Under the pieces are notes generated by a model. The model searched no databases. It worked only from the letters and a program-made list of their open reading frames with translations, and was not told the origin of the DNA. DNA of 64,000 bases. Source: Mycosarcoma maydis. Its lineage: Eukaryota; Basidiomycota; Ustilaginomycetes; Ustilaginales. Shown here piece by piece: positions 12,555 through 21,326 of this stretch. Made by a program: the position numbers and the translations under genes. Numbering within the stretch: the stretch's first letter is position 1; each line of letters opens with the position of its first letter. The stretch spans positions 496,001 through 560,000 of the forward strand of contig NC_026490.1 of assembly GCF_000328475.2 (NCBI RefSeq). Direction: 5' to 3'.

Positions 12555-13939
12555 GGAAGCTGATTACGCAGTTAGAAGAGGCGAAGGACGGCGAGTGAAT
12601 CGACAGTCAGCTGTGCGAAGTACTGCCAAGGTGAGAGTGGAGTTGGGGCGTGCGTTCATGTCACCGCGCTTGTAGCGGGAGAGTTGGATGTGATACAGCT
12701 CGACGAGGACGGGTGAGATGAGAGACAAAAGCTTGTCGCCCGAAAGTGGTTTGCTCGACGCGCTTTGCTGGCGTAACTTAGCAAGTGGATTGGCTCGTTG
12801 CAGATGGTGAACGGATCACAACGCGTCGCAGCGTGGCGAAACGGCGAGCCAAGGTGCTGGCTTGTCACTCTTAAATCCGAAGTGCGACGGCTACGGATCC
12901 GAAGTGGCTGCTGTGCTGAAGCGGTCAAGTTGGTGAAGCTCAAAGAGAATCAAAGGTAAGTCGAATGGATGGGAAGGCGAGAGTGATCAGCAAAGATTCA
13001 CGAACGAATCCAGCAACGTGAATCGTAAATCACGAATCACGAATCACGAAGCTCGAAGCACGAAGCACGAAGCACGAAGCACGAGTACGGACGAGCCGAA
13101 TCTTGAGAGATTCACGATTCTGTGATTGATCGGTGTGATTCGTCGTGCGCGATGTTTGGAGAGCGTGTCGGTCTGTCGTCACGACTGATGATGGGCCGCC
13201 GTTGCCGCCTTTTGCTGGCTTGGCTGGCTTTGTTGGCTTGCAACTCACAACTTTGGTCGTCGCGGGCTGCTGAGGCAACCGATCAATCACCAATCACCAA
13301 TCACGAATATCACCAATTTCCAGCTCAGTGCCGACAGACGCGCACGCGCATTTGGCCTTTTTCGCTTGAATTTCGCCGTATTTCCGTGATTCTGATTCGG
13401 GTGCCTCTCTTCTCTCTACTGCTCCCACGTCGTGATCCACGGATCCACGATAAACGATTCACGATTGGCGCCTCATCCGTGTTGGCATGTTCTGGCCCAA
13501 CCACGAACTATTAAAAAACGATCCAGCAAGGTCTACTATCTCGCCTTAACACTCGGACGAATACACGCCCCGCACACTCACGACTCGTGACTCATCAACA
13601 GACACGATATTCACGATTCGTGATTGAAGAGCTCTCAATCAATCAACCAACCGACATCAACTGCCGTTCCATGTTCGCATTTGGGTTAGTCCACCGCAGC
13701 CTCGTCTCATAGATGCGAGCAGAGCACCACGCGCACACTATCTGTGTTGAGACTCTGTGTTGATACGAAAACGGCAAACACTTACGTGAACTCGTGTATG
13801 AAAGAGGCTTGCGATACAGTTTATCAAAGTCCCATACTGAATTGAGCGATGTGGCTCCAAAGAACGATCTGAGCCGCCAGCAACGTAGTTCTTGCTGGTA
13901 GCTCGAGTCGATTTGCTGGTATAATCAACTCGGCCCGTC
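12555..13939. other. Intergenic: Yta7 promoter side and CIA1 3' side
   Basis: No supportable gene. It contains the best 7-bp array of the window (13031-13086), a pair ATTCACG-ATTCGTG at 13609-13622, and scattered single units at 13105-13140, 13300 and 13440-13475. ORFs here are short, and one (13122-13514) crosses the repeats. Confidence 0.55.
13031..13086. repeat. Heptamer array, 8 units, CACGAAT grading into CACGAAG
   Basis: Eight consecutive 7-mers in one phase: CACGAAT x2, CACGAAG, CTCGAAG, CACGAAG x3, CACGAGT. The unit changes T to G at its last position while keeping register, as expected from array expansion after a point change. Confidence 0.95.
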
Positions 13940-15307
13940 TCACTTGCTTGTAGCTGCGTACGCAGAGCTGGCAAGCGTCCATACCTTGACGCTGCCATCG
14001 TCGCCTGCACTAGCCAGCATGTCCGACATGAGCTCGTGCGACGCATGCTGACCACCTTTGTTCAGTGTCTCACCCTCGTCCGTCAGCTGCTCGATCTTTG
14101 CTGTTGTACCACCTCTCGCGTTCAGACTCTCTGGCGCCCACGAGACGCAGTTGACATCGGCACTTGCGTGCGCTCGCTCCATTTTGGCGATAAGCTCCAC
14201 TTTGGGCTGCAACGACTTTTCATCGTCCGACGCCGTCACCTCGTAGACGCAGATGCGGCCATCGCCTCCTCCACTCGCGATACGCCCGAGGTTGCCGGGG
14301 CGCGTCGACGTTTTGTCGACTCCCCAAGAGACGCTGTACACTGTGCGGTCGTGATAGCCGTTGAGTATGTTGACTGCGATCCACTTTTCGCCTCTTCGCC
14401 CCGCCATTTTGCCCTCGGGTCGAAGCCCATGCGCTTCGCATTGATCTGCATCCAGCCGACGCCAGATGCGCACCGTCAGATCGTCCGACGCAGACGCGAG
14501 GTAGTTGCCGCACGGCGAAAACGAAATGCTCCACACGGTCGACTCGTGACCGGTGAGCGTTGTGTAGCAGAACCAGTCGTCGGACGGATCGTCAATGTAG
14601 AGTTTGATCGCGTCGTCGTACGATGCAGATGCGAGCACTTCGTCGTTCGGATGCCATGCTACCACTTTGACGTCTTGCGAATGCTCCATCAGCACCGACA
14701 GGCATTCAAACTCGGCATCTGGCTGCACCTCCCAAATCCACACCGACTTGTCTCGGCTGCATGACGCCAGCACGCCGCCCGTATACGAGAAGGCCACCGA
14801 TTTGCACTCTGACTCGTGGCCCTCGAGCGTTCCAACGCAATCCCACTCGGGCTCGTCCACATGCGCGCCACCGTTGCTGAGTACCACGGGACCAGAAGCG
14901 TCAGTATTGCCTTGGAGCTCCGATGAGCCGTCGATGTCTTGTATCCTCTCCCAGATGCCTACGGTCGAGTCAAACGATGCAGTAGCGAGGATCTTGCCGT
15001 CCGGCGACCAAGCCACCTGTCGCACCGTACGTTGGTGGCCGGTCGGGATCACTTCACGCAGGTTGAACGATGGATGCTTGCACGTAGATGCACCCTGTGC
15101 AGATGTGGTCGATACGAACGAGTAGGCATGCAGTCGAACGTCCTTGTCGCCAGAGCATGATGCCAGAATGGGCATACGGGGGTTCCATGCAAGGTGCCAT
15201 GCTCGAGAAGAGTGACCTTCAAGTTCAGCCAGCAAATGCAGCGACGCAATTGCAGTAGTGCGTGTTGGCTCCGCTGCCTTGGCGGCAGCTGTTGTCATTG
15301 TCGTCAT
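13940..15307 (-). CDS. CIA1: Cytosolic Fe-S cluster assembly WD40 protein CIA1
   Basis: Seven-bladed WD40 propeller, 455 aa from the first ATG at 15307 (the frame opens from a TTG three codons earlier). CIA1/CIAO1 is the docking subunit of the CIA targeting complex that delivers Fe-S clusters to cytosolic and nuclear apoproteins. Visible repeats include GHSSRAWHLAWNP, GHQRTVRQVAWSPDGK, GHESECKSVAFSYTGG, HSQDVKVVAWHPND and GHESTVWSISFSPCGNY, each ending in an SxSxDxxVxIW-type strand. Two insertions in blade loops (about residues 120-140 and 395-420) lengthen it relative to yeast Cia1 (about 330 aa). A client class for this pathway includes DNA-metabolism Fe-S enzymes, but no clustering is implied. 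Confidence 0.9.
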   Translation of the reverse strand: MTTMTTAAAKAAEPTRTTAIASLHLLAELEGHSSRAWHLAWNPRMPILASCSGDKDVRLHAYSFVSTTSAQGASTCKHPSFNLREVIPTGHQRTVRQVAWSPDGKILATASFDSTVGIWERIQDIDGSSELQGNTDASGPVVLSNGGAHVDEPEWDCVGTLEGHESECKSVAFSYTGGVLASCSRDKSVWIWEVQPDAEFECLSVLMEHSQDVKVVAWHPNDEVLASASYDDAIKLYIDDPSDDWFCYTTLTGHESTVWSISFSPCGNYLASASDDLTVRIWRRLDADQCEAHGLRPEGKMAGRRGEKWIAVNILNGYHDRTVYSVSWGVDKTSTRPGNLGRIASGGGDGRICVYEVTASDDEKSLQPKVELIAKMERAHASADVNCVSWAPESLNARGGTTAKIEQLTDEGETLNKGGQHASHELMSDMLASAGDDGSVKVWTLASSAYAATSK

Positions 15308-15971
15308 GTTGCTCAACGAGCTCCGTTCTCAAACGCACCAACGCCTTGGTGATGTTGAGGATGATGGAGTTGGAAGCAGAACTGTCGATCCAGCCCTGCT
15401 TTCACCGTCTTTGTGCGAGAGCCAAACCAGATGACAGAGGATGGTTCTCAGCCAACTATGCAGCGCAAAGGCATTCACGATTGCCAAATCGTGAATATGA
15501 TTCAGCCAAGTCCGGATCTGATGACGCGCCTCGGCATCTCGGAAGCTGGAACAGGAAAAGCCTAGCTTATAGCAAATCAAATCGGGAGATCGGGTCAAAT
15601 AGCTTGTCCGCAAAGTCGATACATATGCTGGTTTGTGTTTGTGCTTTCGCGGACCTAGCTCGTCTCACTCTGTCGCGAGAAAACCACGTGAGTATACTGT
15701 AGCTCGACGCTGAAAACACAGCACGAGCCGGTAACCAAAGGTTCTGATCAAGCGCGGCAATCAACATGAGGCAGACAATCCATGCAGCTCTGGCACCGCA
15801 GCATTCATGATTCTTGATTGTTCCACCGGCCCATAGACACTCGCTATTGTTCTCATCCCCACGTGTTTTGGCGTGGCTACGACTTGTTGACTTCATTATG
15901 TGCATGACCTAGTAGAGTAAATCTACGTCGTCGCTTCTATGCGCTGTACTCGAAAAGCCTCGCTCAAGCGC
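15308..15971. other. Intergenic: CIA1 promoter and glycerol kinase 3' side
   Basis: No gene seen. An inverted pair of heptamer words (ATTCACG near 15475, AATCGTGAAT near 15489) lies about 170 bp upstream of the CIA1 ATG. Confidence 0.4.
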
Positions 15972-17699
15972 TCAAGCGTTCTCGTTCCAGCCCTTGGCGC
16001 GTTCCACGGCCCTCTCCCAGCCGTGTAGCAGCTTGGCGCGCTTCTCTTGATCGATTTTGGGTTCGAACACCTGCTTACCCGCCGTGTTGACCTTGCTGAG
16101 TGTCTCTGGCTTGTTGATGTCCCATCCGAATAATCCCACCGCCGATCCGGCAAGCAGCGCCGAACCGAGCGCTGTACTTTCGCGCATCTCGGGACGCTCC
16201 ACGTTGATGCCCAGGATGTCAGCTTGGATCTGCATGGCTACGTCCGAGTTAGTCAGTCCACCATCGACTTGGAGAGCCTTGAGTGCGACTCCCGAGTCTT
16301 TGGACATTGCGTCCAGGATGGCTTTTGTCTGGTAGCACGTCGATTCCAGCGTGGCACGGCAGAAGTGTCGTTTGTCCGTGTAGGCAGTGATGCCCACCAC
16401 GGTGCCGGCCGCGGTGTCGTCCCAGTACGGGCAGAAGAGTCCGTTGAATGCCGTGACAAAATAGACACCTCCCGTGTCTTGGACTTGGCCTGCCAGCTCG
16501 CCGATCTCGCTGGCCTCCTTGATCAGCCCAAGGCTGTCGCGAACCCACTTGACTGCCGAACCAGCTACAGCGATGGAGCCTTCCAAGGCATAGTGCACCG
16601 GTGCATGCGGACCTGCCTTGTATGCGATGGTGGAGAGCAAACCGTTCTTGGACGAGACCACTTTTTCACCCGTATTGTAGAGCAGAAACGCACCCGTTCC
16701 GTACGTGTTCTTGGCCTCACCAGGCTGAAAACACTTGTTGCCCACCAACGCAGCCATCTGGTCTCCTACGATACCGGCGATCTCGACGCCGTTGAGCGCA
16801 CCATGCGAAACCTTGCCGTACACCTCGGATGAACTCTTGATCTCGGGCAGGATGTCCATGTCGATACCAAAGAAATCGCACAGCTTCTGGTCCCACGTCT
16901 GTGCGCGCAGGTCCATGAACATGGTTCGCGAAGCATTGGAAGCATCGGTAATGTGCACCTGTTTGTCGGTGAGATTGTACACGATCCAACTGTCTACGGT
17001 GCCGAAGAGCATCTGCTTGTCGTCGTGCGCCTTGCGCACCTCGGGTAGGTTGTCGAGCATCCAACGAAGTTTGACTGAAGCGAAATAGGTCGAGAGCGGC
17101 AATCCGGTCTCTTCCTTGACAGCATCAATCCCCTTTGGATGCTGGGATTCGAGTTTTCGGATGGTGGAAGTGGTTCGTGCGTCGGGCCAGGCGATGGCGC
17201 GTGTCAACGCCTTGCCGGTGTTCTTGTCCCAAACCACGGTCGTCTCTCGCTGATTGGTGACACCGATGACCTTGACATCGGATGTTTTAAACTTGCCGCC
17301 CTCTTCGAGCTTGGCGAGCGCCTTGTCGATGCATTCGTACACGCAGTCGATGATTTCGTGTGCGTCCTGCTCGTGCCATCCTGGATGCGGGTAGTACTGG
17401 TTGAACTCCATCTGGTGCGAAGCATGCACTTTGGCGAATTCGTCAAATACCATGAATCGGACGCTGGTGGTGCCAGCGTCAATCGAACCCACGAGATCCG
17501 GCATTTTGGTTGTGGCTGCGCGATGGAAGATGGGCTGTAGGCGAGAGGGCAGATGGCTCAACGAAGAGCAACTGACGAAGGAGGGGCGAATGGTATGGTA
17601 TCGCTGGCCTAGAGAGAGAGCAAAGAAAGAACGGGCCGCCTGGAGGTGATAGGGAATCGGACTGAAGATCTGATGCGGATGAGGTCGGAAGGCAAGCAT
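15972..17699 (-). CDS. GUT1: Glycerol kinase
   Basis: FGGY-family carbohydrate kinase phosphorylating glycerol to sn-glycerol-3-phosphate. Family signatures: GSIDAGTTSVRFMVFD (phosphate 1), GVTNQRETTVVWD, DASNASRTMFMDL, GIVGDQMAALVGN and the C-terminal LQVDGGLTNSDVAMQ. The ORF from the ATG at 17699 encodes 575 aa. The conserved domain starts only at about residue 66, where an internal ATG (17504, MPDLVGSIDAG) would give 510 aa, the usual length. The extra 65 residues are rich in Arg, Ser, His and Phe with few acids, like a mitochondrial targeting sequence, so two start sites or isoforms are possible. Divergent from RPC11, about 1.1 kb away. Confidence 0.93.
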   Translation of the reverse strand: MLAFRPHPHQIFSPIPYHLQAARSFFALSLGQRYHTIRPSFVSCSSLSHLPSRLQPIFHRAATTKMPDLVGSIDAGTTSVRFMVFDEFAKVHASHQMEFNQYYPHPGWHEQDAHEIIDCVYECIDKALAKLEEGGKFKTSDVKVIGVTNQRETTVVWDKNTGKALTRAIAWPDARTTSTIRKLESQHPKGIDAVKEETGLPLSTYFASVKLRWMLDNLPEVRKAHDDKQMLFGTVDSWIVYNLTDKQVHITDASNASRTMFMDLRAQTWDQKLCDFFGIDMDILPEIKSSSEVYGKVSHGALNGVEIAGIVGDQMAALVGNKCFQPGEAKNTYGTGAFLLYNTGEKVVSSKNGLLSTIAYKAGPHAPVHYALEGSIAVAGSAVKWVRDSLGLIKEASEIGELAGQVQDTGGVYFVTAFNGLFCPYWDDTAAGTVVGITAYTDKRHFCRATLESTCYQTKAILDAMSKDSGVALKALQVDGGLTNSDVAMQIQADILGINVERPEMRESTALGSALLAGSAVGLFGWDINKPETLSKVNTAGKQVFEPKIDQEKRAKLLHGWERAVERAKGWNENA

Positions 17700-18825
17700 C
17701 GGACCATGGAATAGGTCCGAGGTCCGTTGAAATCAGGCCGATCCAGGTGGAGAACTCAAGAGCAGAGTCGCCGCGATCCGTCGACCGTGGACACCGTCTC
17801 AGTTCGGTTAAGTTATTTTGGGCTTCGGAGAATTTGGCCCGACCCACTCACTCAAGACTCAATCGTGGATCGTAGCAACTCGAGTTGCTCTTGCAAATGC
17901 ACAAGTGCGATCGAGCGCAGAAGGAGCGAGTGCAGTGTGCCGGTGAGTGAATAATTTGGGGCTTGGGGCGTTGCAGCAGCGTCTTGGCCGTGATGCTTCG
18001 GTATTTGGTCACTGTTCGAGCCGCTTGTTTCGTGTTCTGCACGCTGAGGTGCAATTCACGATTCGCTTGCAGTCAGCCGTGTCAGCCAGCTGAGCCAGCC
18101 AGCCAACCAACGAGCCGCCTGGCTCCAGCGAAATTCGCAAGTACGTTTGAACTCACCAAGTTCACCGTGCTCTTGACACGCTTGTCCTTGTTCGACTGGA
18201 TTCAGCCGGTCACTCGATGGTCAATTGTGATTGTATAGCAGCTATACCAGGCGACTCCATCGTCCTCTCACTGAAAGTCGTTGGAACCGCCAACTCATTT
18301 CCAGGCGCACGCAACGTCTAACGAAGCAACATTTTGGCGGAAGCAGATGGACGTGCGAGGCGGTATTGAGAAAATGACGTCGTTCTCTTCGGCTTGTCGC
18401 CCGTTAGCCGGTCCGTCCAAGTCACAGTCACAGTCACAGTCACAGTCATCATCGACTCAAAGATTCAAATTGCGAGCTAAAGTCACCGGTATCAACAGCT
18501 CAAATCTAACATTCTGTGAAAAATGCACCAGTTCACGTGACTCCCGACTTGCAGCAAGTTGAGCTACTATTTCGGAAGTCGGGCTCAAGACTCTCTCGGT
18601 CGGGGGGGGTTTTTTTTGGGTCTTTTGGGGATCAAAGCTTTCCTTGCTTGCTGTATGGTCAATCCTGAACAAAACCTTGTCCTCTGGTTGACGTCTATGC
18701 TTTCGGCATCCAGACGCTTGCTGTTGCTCTCCTAGCGGCGCTCAACTAGACATCCTCTCATTCACGTCTAAGATCAAAAGATCGACGTCTGGCTCAGCCT
18801 CTCGAAGCTGGTCCAGGCAACAAAG
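17700..18825. other. Divergent promoter region, glycerol kinase / RPC11
   Basis: No gene supportable. It holds a five-copy hexamer (GTCACA, about 18420-18449) and G8/T8 homopolymer runs near 18602-18618. ATTCACG occurs once near 18056. Confidence 0.5.
18420..18449. repeat. Hexamer tandem repeat (GTCACA)n
   Basis: About five tandem copies of GTCACA ending in GTCATCATC, in the spacer upstream of RPC11. Confidence 0.85.
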
Positions 18826-19340
18826 ATGCTCTTCTGCCCAACGTGCGCCAACTGCCTTATCATCCAACTCGACGATCACGGAAACAACAAGTGGTCATGC
18901 CACACTTGTCCATACGAGTTCCCTATCGTGCGACAGATGACCACACGCCAGCATCTGAAGCGCAAACAAGTGGACGATGTTATGGGTGGCGAGGAGAGCT
19001 GGAAGAACGTCGATTCGACCGATGGTGAGTTGAGCGCATGGCACTCTGGAATTTTTTCCGTGTTCAAGAGTTGGGCTGACTTTTGTGTTGGTTGTATCAC
19101 AAACAGCGCCGTGTCCAAAGTGCGAGAATCCAAAAGCTTTCTTCATGCAACTGCAAATTAGGTCGGCGGACGAACCAAGTAAGTTTCACGTGGCGTTGGA
19201 CGTCGGCGTGCTGGCCAAGACCGAGGTGGTGAAAGGACGCTGATCATTTTGTTGTTCTGATTCTGACCATCATGTTGATAGTGACCACATTCTACCGCTG
19301 CACAAACGGTCAATGTGCATATCAATGGAAAGAAAATTAG
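18826..19340 (+). CDS. RPC11: RNA polymerase III subunit C11 (three exons)
   Basis: Small TFIIS-like subunit of RNA polymerase III needed for transcript cleavage, termination and reinitiation. I read exons 18826-19024, 19107-19178 and 19282-19340, separated by introns of 82 nt (donor GTGAGT) and 103 nt (donor GTAAGT). The joined product is 109 aa, the exact family length. N-terminal zinc ribbon: FCPTCANC then SCHTCPYEF; linker VDDVMGGEESWKNVDSTD; C-terminal TFIIS-type ribbon CPKCENP then YRCTNGQCAYQW. The catalytic acidic pair lies in RSADEPMTTFY. The frame matches the family through both junctions, and the stop is TAG at 19338. No single-exon reading covers the gene. Confidence 0.93.
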
Positions 19341-19798
19341 CACGCTTCTGTACTGCACAGCCGATCCGGACGTTTTCAACATACCCAACAGGCCTACTGT
19401 CAAGTGCCGATTCATCGTCCCGCACTGCTTGCCTGTTTGCATTTGTAACACTATCTCTCTTTCAATCTATGCTTTTGCTCTGTACATGGTCTCATTGGAG
19501 CTTGTTGGTTTGTTCGACTGCGAGACATGACTTCTATCAGAGTGACGGCGTGAACAAGCCTTGTTGTTCTCGGCCGCGAACCGTGAATCAATCGTGGATA
19601 CACGAATCGACGCTTCACGCTTGCTTGCTCTCCACATTCACATGTTCAAGTTGACGTTGGTGATTCACAATCGTGAATTACACATCCACTTGATCACCAC
19701 ACAACCTGCACCGTGCACCGTGTACACTCGTCGATTCTTCAAGTCGCATATTGATCGCACTCATTTGCACGGAACCGTCAGCTGACTAGCGCATGGCA
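19341..19798. other. Intergenic between RPC11 and TANGO2-like gene
   Basis: About 450 nt with no gene; degenerate heptamer words near 19580-19610 and 19660-19680. Confidence 0.4.
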
Positions 19799-20785
19799 AT
19801 GTGCGTGATATTTTGGACGGTCAATGACCCTCAGTACGAGCTCGTGATCGCGTCCAACAGGGACGAGTTTCTCTCGCGACCAACGCGTGCTGCCGAATGG
19901 CACAGCTTTGACTCGCGCTCCGCTTCGCCCCGCGTCTTATCCGCCAGAGATTCCACGGGAGGAGGAACGTGGTTGGGCGTCAGTGAAAATGGCGCTTTTG
20001 CGGCCTTGACCAACTTCACAGAGTCCGCGCCTCGCATACCGGTGGGAATGGATGGCTTCGAATCAAGAGGTGGCTTGGTACGCGATTGGCTCACATTGCA
20101 AGCAGCCATGTGTGGCGGTAAGCGTAGCTTGCAAGAGGTGAGCACGCAAGTGCAAGAGTATTTGAACAGCGTTGGTGCAAAGGGCGATAGGTATCCCGGC
20201 TTCAACTTGCTCGTCGGTGCGCTCTCACTGCAAGGTATGGTCGTCGGCTATGTCACCAACCGAACACTTCAAGGACAAGTGGTTCGAGACGCTACCGTCG
20301 ACATGTTTCTCCCTCTCCCACACGGAGCCACAGAAGCCTCTTCAGCCACGAGCCCACCCGTCGGAATGTCGAATAGCATCCTTGCTCAACCTTGGCGTAA
20401 AGTCACCTCTGGTTCCCACTCGTTCTGCCAAATTGTCTCCTCCCACCACACACAATCCACCACACTGGAAGACATGACCGAACAGCTCTTCGACCTGCTC
20501 TGGACATCGTCCAATCCGCCACCTTCCCAACGATCCGAACTGCAAAACTCCGTGCTCATCTCTCCACTCGAGTTGCCCGCTTCGGCTAGCACTGAGAGAG
20601 ATTGGTACGCTACACGAACGAGCACTGTGATCACCATAGCCAAAGACGGCTCGGCGAGGCTGGTCGAGAGAGACACGTTTCAACTCAGGGATGCGCAACC
20701 AGTACTCGTCAACGGCCCGGAAGCAACAGCAGCTCTCGCAGGCAGAGACGGTGGTCAACGCATGTTTGCTTGGCACATCCAGTAG
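19799..20785 (+). CDS. TANGO2/NRDE family protein
   Basis: NRDE (DUF833) protein related to human TANGO2, which is linked to secretory organisation and mitochondrial/lipid or haem handling; its biochemistry is unsettled. The name motif NRDE is residues 20-23 (ASNRDEFLSRP), followed by LSARDSTGGGTWLGVSENG and ALTNF, all family hallmarks. Two in-frame ATGs lie six bases apart (19793 and 19799). I choose the second because family members begin Met-Cys, Cys2 aligns with an Ntn-hydrolase-type nucleophile, and this ATG has a purine at -3. Length is 328 aa, slightly longer than human (276 aa) owing to a Ser/Thr-rich insert. Convergent with RPS19, about 540 bp away. Confidence 0.85.
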   Translation: MCVIFWTVNDPQYELVIASNRDEFLSRPTRAAEWHSFDSRSASPRVLSARDSTGGGTWLGVSENGAFAALTNFTESAPRIPVGMDGFESRGGLVRDWLTLQAAMCGGKRSLQEVSTQVQEYLNSVGAKGDRYPGFNLLVGALSLQGMVVGYVTNRTLQGQVVRDATVDMFLPLPHGATEASSATSPPVGMSNSILAQPWRKVTSGSHSFCQIVSSHHTQSTTLEDMTEQLFDLLWTSSNPPPSQRSELQNSVLISPLELPASASTERDWYATRTSTVITIAKDGSARLVERDTFQLRDAQPVLVNGPEATAALAGRDGGQRMFAWHIQ

Positions 20786-21326
20786 GTTCTTCACTGACGA
20801 GCATGATCCACTGCAACACACAAGTTGGTACGAAGCGTCCATCATGCATGTACATTCCACTTGTCGCTCTCGTCTCATGACGCCTCGAGCATGGCATCCG
20901 AGCGCACAAACATTCACGATTGGAATTTTTGAGAGAATTTGGCTTTTCTGGTGCGCAAGAGTGAGTTGTAAGATGGTAAGAAGTTACAAGATGAGAAACG
21001 GCGTTCCTTGACTGGAAGACGTTGCCCAACAGATGGATGGTGATTTTGTGCGAGAACGACGCAAGCGATCGCGCAGAAATGCAAAGGGGAACAACCTCGG
21101 CGTACGTGGCCAGCTGTCCACTGAAGGGCTTTGGCGGTCCTTCATTTTTGGGAGGGAAGAAAGCGGGGCAGAGAGATGGAATCGCTGGCGTTGACAAGAG
21201 GGTGCTGACAGCGGCAAGTTGGCAGTCTGCCCGAAAAATGCCGCTGCTATCGAGATCGAAATGAGGTACAAGAAGAAAACAAACGTTACACGAGACGATC
21301 ATGCAAAGGCGGCGTAACGACAAGAT

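Noticed and set aside
18602..18618. G8/T8 homopolymer run as a Pol III terminator of an upstream RNA gene
   Set aside because: No A/B boxes or structured RNA precede it; more likely a simple homopolymer or sequencing-sensitive spot.
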